Counted from the stretch's first letter, positions 8,086-18,354 are shown. The stretch: DNA of 64,000 nt from Verrucolacustris sp044348085 (GCA_044348085.1 JBIKTM010000001.1:124001-188000), one strand, 5' to 3'. Numbers and translations are program-made. The notes: generated by a model not told the origin, from the letters alone.

Positions 8086-10268
8086 GCACCACCCAAGCAT
8101 CTGGAGGCACAGGAGAGCGGATTACTCGTAAAAGCGGATCCAACCTTGCGTTATCCTTTATCTGTCTGCCTAAAGAACAAAGGCAGGCCATGTCCACCTT
8201 CTACGCGTTTTGTCGGACGGTGGACGATATCGTGGATGAAACCACAGTTCCTCAAGCCGAACGCCAAGCACGACTCCAAGCCTGGCGGGAAGATATCCAA
8301 GCAATCTACAAGGGGAATCCGACCCAACCCCTAGCAAAAGAACTCGCCCCCGTGGTGCGTCACTACCTGATTCCACCCGAGCCCCTTTTCGAGATTCTGA
8401 GCGGAGTCGAAATGGATTTAACTCGAAACCGTTACGCAACGTTTGAATATCTGCGCAAATACTGTTACGGCGTAGCCTCCGCCGTCGGCCTCGTTTCCAT
8501 CAATATTTTCAACTGCCAGACGCGTGCCGCTGCAGACTATGCCGTGGCTCTCGGACTTGCGTTCCAATTAACCAATATTTTACGCGATGTTTCGTACGAT
8601 CTGCAAAAGTTTGGTCGTATCTACCTGCCCCAAGACGAGTGTCGCGCGCTTGGAGTTACGGAAGAAGACTTTCGACGTCCACACCCTACCCCCGGAATGG
8701 CGCGTCTTCTTCGGCTTCAATACTTTCGTGCCCGCCACTACTTCGAGAAAGCGGACCGCCTGATCCCCGAGACCGATCGCCCTCACCTTTCCGCCGCTCT
8801 TCTGATGACGGGGGTCTATCGCGATCTTCTGGAAAAGATCCATCGCAGGAATTACGAGGTTCTATCCGGCCCCATCAAGCTCACACGCTGGGAAAAACTC
8901 AAAGCCCTTCGACGAGGACGCGCCCAATTAAAGATTCCCCACAGAAAGCGCAGAACCCCCAGCCGAGTCGCTGTCATTGGAGGAGGCTTTGCAGGCAGCG
9001 CGGCAGCTTTTGCCCTGACAAGAGAGGGACACAGTGTGGAATTGTTTGAGGGAAAACCTCAGTTGGGCGGTCGGGCCCACAGTTACCGAGAAGCCAAGAC
9101 AGGCACTACTTTAGACAACGGACAACATATTCTTATGGGCTGCTATCATCGTGCCCTTGAGTTCATTGAGGCCCTCGGAAACAGCGACCGTCTAGAAAAA
9201 CACGATCGGCTGGATCTGGCTTTTGCAAGTCCCCAACACGGGCGCACCATTCTTCGGTCCTCAAAAATTCCACCCCCTTTCCACCTTCTCGCTGGTCTTA
9301 TGGGCTTCAAGGAATTACGGGCGCTGGATCGATGGGCGATCATTCTGTTTCCTCTACGCGCTAAAGGTTACCCCCCCAAACAAGGAGAGGCGACCCAGCC
9401 TTGGCTGGAAAGGTTGGGACAAACCCCAGGATCAATCCGCGCTCTTTGGGAACCCTTCTGTCTGGCCGCCTTGAACGTTCCCATTCAAACCGCAGATGCA
9501 TGTCTTTTTTGGGAAGTGACACGGCGTGCTCTTTTTGGCTCCGCTACAGACGCCGCCATCTATTTTGACCGCGACGGACTCTCCAATCTCCTCCAGCCAG
9601 AACTCGGTCTTTTTCTAGACAGCACAGAAGGAAAGCTTCACTTAGCCCGCCCTGTAGAATCTTTACAGTACGACGGAAACAGACGCCGAGTTGTCTCACT
9701 CAATCTCAAGCAGGGCGAACCTATATCCTTCGATCAGTTTGTTCTCTCTGTTCCTTGGACGGCCGCCGCAAAGCTTTTACCTGAGGGAGATCGTTCTGCC
9801 CTGCTCGCTCGGGAGCTTCGGCCAGGCCCAATATTAGGAGTTCATCTTTGGACCGATCGTCCTTTGACACAGGATCTCATTACTGGTTTTCTCGATTCCC
9901 CTCTGCACTGGGTGTTCGACAGAACAAGCACTCTCCCCCAAGGAGCCTCAGGCCACCTTTACGCTGCTGTCATCAGTGCAGTAACAGACCTAATTGACCA
10001 GACGGGCAAGTATTTGGTCGATCTCATACTGTCCGAAATTCAACGCCTCATTCCGGAGAGCCGCGAAGCGAAAGTAACGCATCACGTCGTCTATAAATCA
10101 CGTGACGCCACATTTACTGGAGAACCAGGAAAACCCCTGTCTCGTCCAAGTCCAATAACCTCAGCAGAAAATCTGTTCTTAGCTGGCGATTGGACGGAAA
10201 CAGGTTTGCCCGCAACGATCGAAGGAGCAGTTGTTTCCGGTTTCCAAGCCGCTGAAGCCATTGGGTAA
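8082..10268 (+). CDS. hpnD-hpnE: HpnD-HpnE fusion: presqualene diphosphate synthase plus FAD hydroxysqualene dehydroxylase
   Basis: One uninterrupted 728-residue frame holds two enzymes normally encoded apart. Residues 1-285 are a squalene-synthase-family domain with DDIVD at 48-52 and DVSYD at 169-173, followed by GRIYLP, as in HpnD, which condenses two farnesyl diphosphates to presqualene diphosphate. A basic linker (about 276-295) leads to an amine-oxidase-like FAD domain with VIGGGFAGSAAA (298-309), GGRAHS and a C-terminal LAGDWTETGLPATIEGAV, as in HpnE, which reduces hydroxysqualene to squalene. With hpnC upstream this makes the complete HpnCDE squalene route in two polypeptides. No stop or frameshift lies in the linker. 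Confidence 0.92.
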   Translation: MSTTQASGGTGERITRKSGSNLALSFICLPKEQRQAMSTFYAFCRTVDDIVDETTVPQAERQARLQAWREDIQAIYKGNPTQPLAKELAPVVRHYLIPPEPLFEILSGVEMDLTRNRYATFEYLRKYCYGVASAVGLVSINIFNCQTRAAADYAVALGLAFQLTNILRDVSYDLQKFGRIYLPQDECRALGVTEEDFRRPHPTPGMARLLRLQYFRARHYFEKADRLIPETDRPHLSAALLMTGVYRDLLEKIHRRNYEVLSGPIKLTRWEKLKALRRGRAQLKIPHRKRRTPSRVAVIGGGFAGSAAAFALTREGHSVELFEGKPQLGGRAHSYREAKTGTTLDNGQHILMGCYHRALEFIEALGNSDRLEKHDRLDLAFASPQHGRTILRSSKIPPPFHLLAGLMGFKELRALDRWAIILFPLRAKGYPPKQGEATQPWLERLGQTPGSIRALWEPFCLAALNVPIQTADACLFWEVTRRALFGSATDAAIYFDRDGLSNLLQPELGLFLDSTEGKLHLARPVESLQYDGNRRRVVSLNLKQGEPISFDQFVLSVPWTAAAKLLPEGDRSALLARELRPGPILGVHLWTDRPLTQDLITGFLDSPLHWVFDRTSTLPQGASGHLYAAVISAVTDLIDQTGKYLVDLILSEIQRLIPESREAKVTHHVVYKSRDATFTGEPGKPLSRPSPITSAENLFLAGDWTETGLPATIEGAVVSGFQAAEAIG

Positions 10269-10281
10269 AACCATGTATGAA

Positions 10282-10297
10282 CCCCATTTTCATGGGG
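10282..10297. terminator. Hairpin between convergent hpnE and hpnG
   Basis: A perfect six-base stem (CCCCAT/ATGGGG) with a TTTC loop lies 13 bases after the hpnE stop; a second weak hairpin CGCTC/GAGCG follows at 10331-10347. Neither has a strong T tract, so a bidirectional terminator is only probable. The rest of the 120-base gap shows nothing further. Confidence 0.4.
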
Positions 10298-10388
10298 CTT
10301 AGTTCTAACTCATCTGAATTGGTGAATCAGCGCTCACCGCAGGAGCGATGAGCCCCCGACCTTCCATACTTAGTCCTAAAATCCAAAA

Positions 10389-11123
10389 TCAGGAATCACG
10401 AACTCCGCCCATCCAATCTAGAAACTTACTCAATGCTTTCGACATCACGTTCCGCGCGTGAATACATCCACCCACCGCGGGAATAAGCTCCCACAATCGC
10501 CATGGCCGAATCGCCAAATGCATTGCGATCTTCATGGGAGTACTTTTCCCCGTCACTGCATCGCAACCTAAAAGAAATAGATCCGCAGGTAACAGCTTAT
10601 CCGCATGATCACTCACCGCTCGAAGCCCCACCAAAGGAATTCCATGCTTATGACACGCCTTTGCCACGTAATCCCACTCCATTTCCACGATTCCACACCC
10701 TGTTCGCTTTCCTAAAGCAATCTTTTCGCCCCCTGTAGCAATGATCTCATGTGCGGTATGCCACTTTCCTGGTCTCACATTGGACTCACTATCGGTCCAT
10801 CGATGAAACTCATCCCATGCCTCCGACTTGAAAGAGGTCAGATCACCCTCGTCCCAAGCTGGATCCAAGGCCCCAGCCAATCCCGCCAAAATGATGGCGC
10901 TACATGAATGATCCTTTAACCAATTGTCCACTTTCATCTCTTGACCTGGATGACCCATTCCAATTCTTGCCGATAGAACGCTTACACCATTCCAACTCCC
11001 CCGAATTGTTTCAAATCCATTCTCGACCCGACTTTTTCCACCCAATCTTTTCCAGGTAGGCTCCGCCTCAAACTCCATTGGAAAAAGAATTCCAATCGCA
11101 CCTCCCTGATTCATCTGCCCCAT
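10389..11123 (-). CDS. hpnG: Hopanoid-associated nucleoside phosphorylase-like protein HpnG
   Basis: Member of the purine nucleoside phosphorylase/MTA nucleosidase superfamily. The family's catalytic signatures are seen: IVEMEWDYVAKAC with the substrate-binding Glu, and VSDHAD with the general-acid Asp. HpnG removes adenine from adenosylhopane on the way to bacteriohopanetetrol-type side chains. Its position 30 bases after squalene-hopene cyclase on the same strand supports hpnG over a generic MTA/SAH nucleosidase. HpnH, the radical SAM enzyme that makes adenosylhopane, is not in the window. A second in-frame ATG at 11114 is an alternative start. Confidence 0.85.
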   Translation of the reverse strand: MGQMNQGGAIGILFPMEFEAEPTWKRLGGKSRVENGFETIRGSWNGVSVLSARIGMGHPGQEMKVDNWLKDHSCSAIILAGLAGALDPAWDEGDLTSFKSEAWDEFHRWTDSESNVRPGKWHTAHEIIATGGEKIALGKRTGCGIVEMEWDYVAKACHKHGIPLVGLRAVSDHADKLLPADLFLLGCDAVTGKSTPMKIAMHLAIRPWRLWELIPAVGGCIHARNVMSKALSKFLDWMGGVRDS

Positions 11124-11153
11124 ATTTCGATCCGACCGAATTCTTTTGAATAC

Positions 11154-13142
11154 TTAGTGGGCCCCAGTCGCCTGAACGATCTGTTGGTATTCTCCCAAAG
11201 CCAAAAGAGGCCAATTAACCCGATACATGTCATACCTTAGATAAAAGACACAAGGAAAACCTGTACCCGTAATCAACTTCTCTTCCCAACTGCCATCCGA
11301 TTGCTGTGTTTCGATCAGATATCGGACTGCACGCCTTACACTCGGCCGTTGAATGTCCCCGCAAGCCAGTAACCCCATTAGACCCCAACCCGTTTGAGAC
11401 GCAGTGCTAATTCCCCTCCCCTTAAAGCGAGGATCATCGTACGAACCGCAGCTTTCACCCCATCCACCATCCGGATTCTGCGTGCACTCCAACCAATCCC
11501 GACCCCGAATGACCCAATGCTCATTCATATCGAATCCAATTCCATGCAAACCCCGCAAAACCTGCCATGTTCCATAGATATAGTTGACCCCCCAGCGCCC
11601 ATACCACGAGCCATCCTCCTCCTGAATCTCCTTTAGAAAGCGTATTGCACGCTGCACTTGGGGATCTTTTTTTGGAACGCCGCACTTCCCCATCGTTTCC
11701 AACATTCGACCCGTAATATCAGCACAAGGAGGATCTAAAATTGCGTTGTGATCTGCAAAAGGCACATCCTCCAACCACTTCTTATTCACGTTTTTATCAA
11801 ATGCACCATATCCACCGTTGTCGCACTGGAAGCTTTTAGCCCAAGCCAGCCCCCTCTCCGTTGCCCCTTTTTGGGCCGCAGGATCGCTCGCCCTAGCCAT
11901 TCGTAGCCCCAAAAGAACTTTTGCGGTGTCATCCACATCCGGATACCAGTCGTTGAAATACTCAAAAGCCCAACCCCCAGTCACCCGCGTTGGATTTTTC
12001 ACAACCCAATCACCCCTCATCTTAACCTCTTTAGCCAACAGCCAATCCGCTCCCTTGCGCATGACCGGGTCGTCTGCCTTTACTCCAGCCGCTCCTAATG
12101 CAGTCATGGTGATGGCCGTATCCCAAACGGGGCTCAAACAAGGTTGAACACGGAAATCCCCATTTGCCACGTCATCCACTTCCAATCCCTCAAGATCTTT
12201 AACCGCTTTGCGCATTCTGGGATGGTCATCCGAATAACCCAAACACTGAAACACGAGAATGGTGTTCATCATCGAAGGAAAAATCGCTGCCAACCCCTCT
12301 GACTCAGGGCCCGTTCGATCCAGAATCCACTTCTCCGCAACCTTCAACGCATGCTTTCGGAACGGCTTCCACGAAAGCCCCTCAAGAAATCCCAGCAGTT
12401 CATTCACTCGAACAAAGAAGTTCTTCATCGAAAGGAATCTTCTTTCAACAGGATGAAAAAATGGTCCGCCCTCTACTCCATATGGATATAACTCATGAAG
12501 CTGTTTTTCTGGGGGAAGATGAGTCGTCGGACGAAAACTGCGAATGACAGACAAAGTCACCACAATCGCCCGTGTCCACGAGCTCATCTCAAACATATTG
12601 AAGGGAGCCCAGTTGGGCAGGAGAAGAATTTCGGGAGGAATATTGGGTAAATACTTCCACGGATACTGACCCAACATCGCCAGATAAAGTTTGCAGTAGG
12701 TGTTGGTTCTCGGAATCCCTCCCAAGCGAAGCGCCGTCGAGCGCGCTCTTTTCATCTCGGGCTCATCGGGTGTAAATCCTGCCAGCTTCAAACTGAAGTA
12801 GGATTTTACAGTCGCCGTCACGTTGCTTGGTCCCCCGGGATAAATAGGCCAACCTCCATCGGGAAGTTGTCTCTGCAGAATATGGCGAACAATTTTAGCC
12901 TCTTTGGCTCGATCCACCTTTCCCCGCAAATACATCAAAAGGTGATAGTCACAGGCCACAGTCGTATCGACAAAGAGCTCACCAACCCAGTGACCGTCCT
13001 CCTTTTGCAATCCCAACAGGTAATCCCGACACGACTCAATGGTTTTACGCAAACTTCCTAAATTCACATCGGCAGGATCCATCCCCACCAGCTCAGGACT
13101 AGGAGATCGAACTGTAGAAGGCGTCTCGAATTGAACTGACAT
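11154..13142 (-). CDS. shc: Squalene-hopene cyclase
   Basis: Cyclises squalene to hopene and hopanol at the inner membrane. The 662-residue product contains the catalytic acid motif D-V-D-D at residues 402-405 and several QW-type repeats (for example QLPDGGW near 92, QNPDGGWGES, QQSDGSWEE). Length and motif order match the family (also named hpnF). It is transcribed with hpnG, and faces hpnC-hpnDE, which supply its substrate. Confidence 0.96.
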   Translation of the reverse strand: MSVQFETPSTVRSPSPELVGMDPADVNLGSLRKTIESCRDYLLGLQKEDGHWVGELFVDTTVACDYHLLMYLRGKVDRAKEAKIVRHILQRQLPDGGWPIYPGGPSNVTATVKSYFSLKLAGFTPDEPEMKRARSTALRLGGIPRTNTYCKLYLAMLGQYPWKYLPNIPPEILLLPNWAPFNMFEMSSWTRAIVVTLSVIRSFRPTTHLPPEKQLHELYPYGVEGGPFFHPVERRFLSMKNFFVRVNELLGFLEGLSWKPFRKHALKVAEKWILDRTGPESEGLAAIFPSMMNTILVFQCLGYSDDHPRMRKAVKDLEGLEVDDVANGDFRVQPCLSPVWDTAITMTALGAAGVKADDPVMRKGADWLLAKEVKMRGDWVVKNPTRVTGGWAFEYFNDWYPDVDDTAKVLLGLRMARASDPAAQKGATERGLAWAKSFQCDNGGYGAFDKNVNKKWLEDVPFADHNAILDPPCADITGRMLETMGKCGVPKKDPQVQRAIRFLKEIQEEDGSWYGRWGVNYIYGTWQVLRGLHGIGFDMNEHWVIRGRDWLECTQNPDGGWGESCGSYDDPRFKGRGISTASQTGWGLMGLLACGDIQRPSVRRAVRYLIETQQSDGSWEEKLITGTGFPCVFYLRYDMYRVNWPLLALGEYQQIVQATGAH

Positions 13143-13168
13143 TCAGCAAACTCTACCCGTGAGAAATT

Positions 13169-13189
13169 AGGGTTTCAAACCGAAACCCT
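13169..13189 (-). terminator. Inverted repeat between glucan phosphorylase and shc
   Basis: AGGGTTTC and GAAACCCT form a perfect eight-base stem with a five-base loop. Read on the minus strand it is followed by AATTTCTC, a poor U tract. It lies 35 bases after the phosphorylase stop and 27 bases before the shc start, so it could reduce read-through into shc. Confidence 0.4.
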
Positions 13190-13223
13190 CAAATCGCTAA
13201 TCTACTTATAGAGAGCGCTTTAT

Positions 13224-15815
13224 CTACTCAGCCCAAGTAATAAGCCTGAGCTCATGGGCTTGCGTTAAAGATGGGTGGGACGGACGCACCCTAACATTGA
13301 ATTTAAAATTGCCCGAGTCCTCAACTGATACCCTGCCCACATACTTCTGCCACCCATCCTTTGTACCACCTTCAGGCTCGAGTCTTACAACCTTGGACAC
13401 CCCACCTGGCTCAATCGCTTTTAAGTAAGACTCCACAGCAACCTCTTCACTTTTTAAATCACCAAGAAAAATCTGCGCCGAAACTGGAACGGTATCCCCT
13501 ACATTAACCGTTGTCCGCTTCGGTCCATTCCATGTAACACCATTCGCACGTACTTTAGGCCAGGCAATTCGTACTTTGTCCTTCCACACCGCTAACTCCC
13601 GTGACTTGCTCCAACCCCCTTCCGCAAACATGCGGCCTTTCTCGGCTGCACGCCGATAAAAGTCGGTCGCATAATCAGCAACCATTCTGGATGTATTATA
13701 AACAGGACCAATCGTGATCAGACTTCGGCGAACTCTATCGATCCATCGCTTGGGCACTCCTTCGGCGTCTTGATCGTAATAAAGGGGGGCAATCTCATGC
13801 TTAAGGATTTCGTACATCGAGAAAGAGTCAAACTCATCCTGGACCTCAGGCTCCAGACGGAAGGCGTCATCACCAATGGCCCATCCGTTGGTCCCATCGA
13901 ACGCTTCATCCCACCACCCGTCTCGTACGCTGAAGTTTAGACATCCGTTGGTGATTACTTTTTCTCCGCTCGTTCCACTCGCCTCTAGCGGACGCGTAGG
14001 ATTGTTCAGCCACACGTCGCAACCGTGGTACAGGTGGCGAGCCACGTTGAAGTCGTAGTTCTCAATAAAAACAATTCGATCTTTGAACTGTGGCAAAGCG
14101 GAAATCTGTACGATCTGCTGGATGAGCTTTTTCCCGCCCTCGTCCGCTGGATGAGCCTTGCCCGCGAAAAGAAACTGAACAGGTCGCTTCGGATCGTTGA
14201 CGATTTGGGCCAACTTCTCCAGGTCTCGGAATAAAAGAGCCGCCCTTTTGTAGGTAGCAAACCGTCGTGCAAACCCAATCGTCAGAGCCTTAGGATCCAG
14301 CATCTGATCCGTTTCCCGAATCTCTGCAGGCTTGGCACCATTCCTCAAACGCTGGGTACGGATATTGGCTCGAACAAATTTCAAAAGATCTAACTTCAAT
14401 CTTTGATGAGTCACCCAGTAATCTTTGTCCTTAAAACTGACTCTCTTTTTCCACTCCTCTGCCTTGGCTAACTCCTCCTCTGTCATCGGACCTCCGCTTT
14501 TTTCGAGAAGGCCACGGATTTCAGGAGCCATCCAGGTGAAGGTGTGGATTCCATTGGTGACGTGACGAATCGGAATCTCCGCTTTTGGAACTCCAGGCCA
14601 TACGCTTTGCCACATCCCACGCGAAACCTTGCCATGGATTGCACTGACCCCGTTGGCTTGTCGGGACAGGCGTAACGCAAGAATGGTCATACTAAACGGC
14701 TCCTCTTCACTATAAGCCCACGGACGCCCCAACTTCAAAAGATCGGCAAAACCGATCTGACAATCATGAACGTAGTTATCGAAATATTTCTCCATCAATT
14801 TGGGTGAAAAAGCATCATTTCCAGCTGGGACTGGTGTGTGGGTCGTGAACACACTGCTCGCAGCGACAGACTGAAGAGCCTCAATGAAGGTAAGCTTCGC
14901 ATCTTTCACCAAACGCCGAATTCTCTCTAACCCGAGAAACGCCGCATGCCCCTCATTCATGTGAAAGACGCTCGGAGCCAAACCCATGGCGGCCAAGGCA
15001 CGGACGCCACCAATCCCTAAAACAATCTCCTGCTGAATTCTCATCTCGTGATCCCCGCCGTAAAGTTGGTACGTGATTCGCCTGTCCTCAACGGCATTCT
15101 CCGCCAAGTCCGTATCCATCAGCACGAGCCGCGTGATCCCAATCCGCACTTCCCACGCTTTCGCAAAAACTTTTCGGCCAGGCAAAGAGATCTCCACAAC
15201 AACGGGGGTTTTTCCATCCGCCGCTAAGGCTTGGCGTATTGGTAAGTCCTGAAATACATTGTCGATCGCTGAGGCTTCCTGCCATCCATCCTGATTGATT
15301 CGCTGTGAAAAATATCCAAAGCGGTAAAGGAGACCCACCGCAACAAACGGCAAACCCAGATCACTCGCAGATTTACAGTGATCCCCTGCTAAGATTCCCA
15401 ACCCCCCTGAGTAGTTGGGCAACGACTCGTGAAATCCAAATTCGGCTGAAAAATAAGCGACAAGGGGGGTATCTTTTTTTTCTTTGGGTAGGTTCCGGGT
15501 AAACCATGTGTCTTTTCGATTCAGGTACGATTCGAGACGTTGATGCACCTTTTCTACTCGATCCCGATACGCCTTATCCTTGGCCGCTGATTCCAAACGG
15601 TTTTGCTTCACCAACCTCAACATTTTCACAGGACTGTGCCCACAGGTCTCCCAAAGTTCCGGATCCAACTCACGGAACAGCTCCAAAGCATCGTAATTCC
15701 AACTCCACCAAAGATTAAAAGCCAAATTTCTTAAATTCTCCAAACCTTCAGGGACTCTAGGAATAACGGAGACCTGAAAAGGCCACGCAGGCTCTTGATG
15801 ATTCGAGGTTTCCAT
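13224..15815 (-). CDS. glgP: Alpha-glucan phosphorylase (GT35, DUF3417 type)
   Basis: Releases glucose 1-phosphate from glycogen or maltodextrin. The 863-residue protein starts with the DUF3417 region (NLAFNLWWSWNYDALELF), then a GT35 catalytic core with YFSAEFGFHESLPNYSGGLG, and the segment EASGTSGEKVITNG whose Lys binds pyridoxal phosphate. A C-terminal beta domain (about 770-863) is typical of this short, probably unregulated subfamily. The residue before the PLP lysine is Glu, where Met is commoner. No other glycogen genes are in the window. Confidence 0.93.
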   Translation of the reverse strand: METSNHQEPAWPFQVSVIPRVPEGLENLRNLAFNLWWSWNYDALELFRELDPELWETCGHSPVKMLRLVKQNRLESAAKDKAYRDRVEKVHQRLESYLNRKDTWFTRNLPKEKKDTPLVAYFSAEFGFHESLPNYSGGLGILAGDHCKSASDLGLPFVAVGLLYRFGYFSQRINQDGWQEASAIDNVFQDLPIRQALAADGKTPVVVEISLPGRKVFAKAWEVRIGITRLVLMDTDLAENAVEDRRITYQLYGGDHEMRIQQEIVLGIGGVRALAAMGLAPSVFHMNEGHAAFLGLERIRRLVKDAKLTFIEALQSVAASSVFTTHTPVPAGNDAFSPKLMEKYFDNYVHDCQIGFADLLKLGRPWAYSEEEPFSMTILALRLSRQANGVSAIHGKVSRGMWQSVWPGVPKAEIPIRHVTNGIHTFTWMAPEIRGLLEKSGGPMTEEELAKAEEWKKRVSFKDKDYWVTHQRLKLDLLKFVRANIRTQRLRNGAKPAEIRETDQMLDPKALTIGFARRFATYKRAALLFRDLEKLAQIVNDPKRPVQFLFAGKAHPADEGGKKLIQQIVQISALPQFKDRIVFIENYDFNVARHLYHGCDVWLNNPTRPLEASGTSGEKVITNGCLNFSVRDGWWDEAFDGTNGWAIGDDAFRLEPEVQDEFDSFSMYEILKHEIAPLYYDQDAEGVPKRWIDRVRRSLITIGPVYNTSRMVADYATDFYRRAAEKGRMFAEGGWSKSRELAVWKDKVRIAWPKVRANGVTWNGPKRTTVNVGDTVPVSAQIFLGDLKSEEVAVESYLKAIEPGGVSKVVRLEPEGGTKDGWQKYVGRVSVEDSGNFKFNVRVRPSHPSLTQAHELRLITWAE

Positions 15816-15886
15816 GAAAGGTTGGGAGGTTGTGCTGGAGATGTGACTCAGGCTAGGAAAATAAATTTCGGCAAGAATTGAACCGT

Positions 15887-16420
15887 TTACTTGAGGAGAG
15901 CTTGAATATCCTTAAATTGTTTGTGGTCAGAGCTTTCCATCATCTCGAAAAGGGCTGCTTCAACCGTTGTTACAACAACTCGGTCGGCTCTCATTTCCGC
16001 TAATGCGACTTCTCGATCTCGCTCTCTCCTCGAACCCACCGCATCTGCTACTACGATCGGCGTCAACTCCTTAAGCCGCAAATCATAAACGGTTTGTCGA
16101 ATACACACATGCGCTTCACACCCAGCCACCAAAATCCGCTTCTTGGAAAAGATTTTTCCCTGCTCGGCTGCTGAAAATTTTGTTTTCGAAATCGGCTTAC
16201 ATAACTTGCCAGCCGCTTGAACAATCGCCGGCACCGTCTTTCCTAATTTGGTCGGTACCTGCTCGGTAATCGCAATCGGAACCCCTAATAAACTCGCTCC
16301 CTTGACCAGTATTTCAAGGCGTTCAAGCCAGTCGGTAGGTTGCTGCACCGCAGCCACTAACTTCTCCTGCGCATCCACGACCAGTAAAGCCGTTTCCGAA
16401 GGACATAAGCGCCACGACAT
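15887..16420 (-). CDS. Isochorismatase-like cysteine hydrolase
   Basis: The 177-residue product carries the family triad: Asp in LLVVDAQEKL, Lys in ISKTKFSA and Cys in GCEAHVC. Such enzymes hydrolyse small amides or vinyl ethers; the substrate here is unknown. The start at 16420 (MSWRLCPSE) is preferred over an upstream one because it follows the acs stop directly and because the ribosome-binding GGAGG lies inside the acs end. Likely co-transcribed with acs. Confidence 0.85.
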   Translation of the reverse strand: MSWRLCPSETALLVVDAQEKLVAAVQQPTDWLERLEILVKGASLLGVPIAITEQVPTKLGKTVPAIVQAAGKLCKPISKTKFSAAEQGKIFSKKRILVAGCEAHVCIRQTVYDLRLKELTPIVVADAVGSRRERDREVALAEMRADRVVVTTVEAALFEMMESSDHKQFKDIQALLK

Positions 16421-16421
16421 A

Positions 16422-18353
16422 CTAGCCCTCCTCCCCGGACCCCGACTGGAGCGCCGCAATAACGTTCAGATCCTCTAACGTCGTCACGTCCCCCTTCACA
16501 GCACCACCTGCCGCCACCTCCTTCAACAACCGCCTCATGATCTTTCCACTTCTCGTTTTGGGTAAAGCTTCGGCAAAGCGAATCTGATCCGGTTTGGCAA
16601 TCGGGCCGATCTCCTTACTCACCCGCTCCCGCAACGCGGCAACCAACTCAGATCCCGACTTGTTCCCTGCCTTCAAGGTCACGAAAGCAACCACCGCTTG
16701 ACCCTTTAAATCATCAGGCCTTCCAACCACGGCGGCCTCCGCCACTGCAGGATGGGTCACCAGAGCACTCTCCACCTCTGCCGTGCCCAACCGGTGCCCT
16801 GAAACATTCAACACGTCATCAATACGACCCGAGATCCAAAAGTATCCGTCAGAATCTTTTTTGGCACCGTCCCCAGTAAAGTAACATCCTGGCACATCGC
16901 TCCAGTACGTTTTTGCGTACCTTTCGGGATCTCCATGAATCGTCCGCAACATCGAAGGCCATGGTTTTCTCACAACCAACTTGCCCTGAACTCCCGCCTT
17001 CACTTCTTTGCCCTTCTCATCCACGACAGCCATATCCACACCAAAGAAAGGCACTCCAGCCGACCCGGCCTTTGTCGCGTGTACCCCGGGCAACGTGGTA
17101 ATTAGATGACTTCCCGTCTCCGTCTGCCACCACGTATCCACAATCGGACACCGCTCCCCACCAATTACCTTATGATACCAACGCCAAGCCTCTGGATTGA
17201 TTGGCTCGCCCACCGACCCCAACAGTCGCAGAGATGAAAGATCATGTTTCTGAATCCAGTGATCCCCCCAACGAATGAATGACCGTATCGCCGTCGGTGC
17301 CGTATAGAAAATATTTACACGATGTTTTTCAATGATTTCCCAAAATCGATCGGGTTCAGGTTGGTTCGGCACACCCTCATACATCAGGGTTGTCGTGCCA
17401 TTACTTAGAGCTCCGTAAACTGTGTAACTATGCCCTGTGACCCAACCAACATCCGCAGTACACCAAAACAGATCCTTCTCCTTAAGATCAAATACCCACT
17501 TCGTCGTTAAGTGAGCTCCCAACAGATATCCAGCCGTTGTATGAAGAATCCCCTTCGGCTTTCCCGTGCTTCCACTTGTGTAGAGAATAAAAAGAGGATC
17601 CTCACTATCCATCTTTTCAGGCGGACACGAGGCAGGTTGCTTCGCCACCAAATCATGCCACCAACGATCGATCTCGTTGAGTTGAGAAATATGTCCAGTA
17701 CGCTTCAGGACAATTACCCTCCGCACTCCTGGACAAGCCGCCACCGCAAGATCCACATTCGGCTTTAAGGGGCCAACTTGCCCCCTTCGGTAGCCCCCAT
17801 CCGCAGTGATCACCAGTCGGGCTCCGCAATCCTGAATCCTGTCCTTTAAAGACTCTGCACTAAAACCCCCAAAGACAACGCTATGAACAGCCCCGATCCT
17901 TGCACATGCAAGCATCGCAATCGCCGCCTCAGGCACCATCGGGAGATAAATCATTACCCGATCTCCCTTTTTCACCCCTTCGCCCTTCAGTGCGTTTGCA
18001 AAACGACAAACCTCATCGTGTAACTGCTGATACGTCAACACTCGAACATCCCCAGGCTCTCCCTCAAAAATGATGGCCGCCTTATGCCGTCTCGATCCCT
18101 CCAGATGCCGGTCCAAACAGTTAAAGCTCACATTAAGTTTTCCACCCACGAACCACTTCGCAAAAGGAGATTTCCACTCCAAGGTCTTTTTTGGTTGCGT
18201 AAACCAAGCCAGTTCCTGTTTTCCAATCCGACCCCAGAATTTTTCAGGCTGCTTCAATGACTCTTGATGCATCGACTTATACCGAGAAGGAACGCGGAAG
18301 GCAGCTTGCTTCACAAAGCTGGCGGCGGGTTTGTACTTTTCTGGATGTTTCAT
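16422..18353 (-). CDS. acs: Acetyl-CoA synthetase
   Basis: AMP-forming acetate:CoA ligase. The 643-residue protein contains the nucleotide-binding loop YTSGSTGKPKG, the mid motif VDTWWQTETG and the C-terminal KTRSGKIMRR, whose second Lys is the known acetylation control site of the family. Length and motif order are standard. It starts one base after the coaC stop, in the long minus-strand run. Confidence 0.96.
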   Translation of the reverse strand: MKHPEKYKPAASFVKQAAFRVPSRYKSMHQESLKQPEKFWGRIGKQELAWFTQPKKTLEWKSPFAKWFVGGKLNVSFNCLDRHLEGSRRHKAAIIFEGEPGDVRVLTYQQLHDEVCRFANALKGEGVKKGDRVMIYLPMVPEAAIAMLACARIGAVHSVVFGGFSAESLKDRIQDCGARLVITADGGYRRGQVGPLKPNVDLAVAACPGVRRVIVLKRTGHISQLNEIDRWWHDLVAKQPASCPPEKMDSEDPLFILYTSGSTGKPKGILHTTAGYLLGAHLTTKWVFDLKEKDLFWCTADVGWVTGHSYTVYGALSNGTTTLMYEGVPNQPEPDRFWEIIEKHRVNIFYTAPTAIRSFIRWGDHWIQKHDLSSLRLLGSVGEPINPEAWRWYHKVIGGERCPIVDTWWQTETGSHLITTLPGVHATKAGSAGVPFFGVDMAVVDEKGKEVKAGVQGKLVVRKPWPSMLRTIHGDPERYAKTYWSDVPGCYFTGDGAKKDSDGYFWISGRIDDVLNVSGHRLGTAEVESALVTHPAVAEAAVVGRPDDLKGQAVVAFVTLKAGNKSGSELVAALRERVSKEIGPIAKPDQIRFAEALPKTRSGKIMRRLLKEVAAGGAVKGDVTTLEDLNVIAALQSGSGEEG

Positions 18354-18354
18354 C

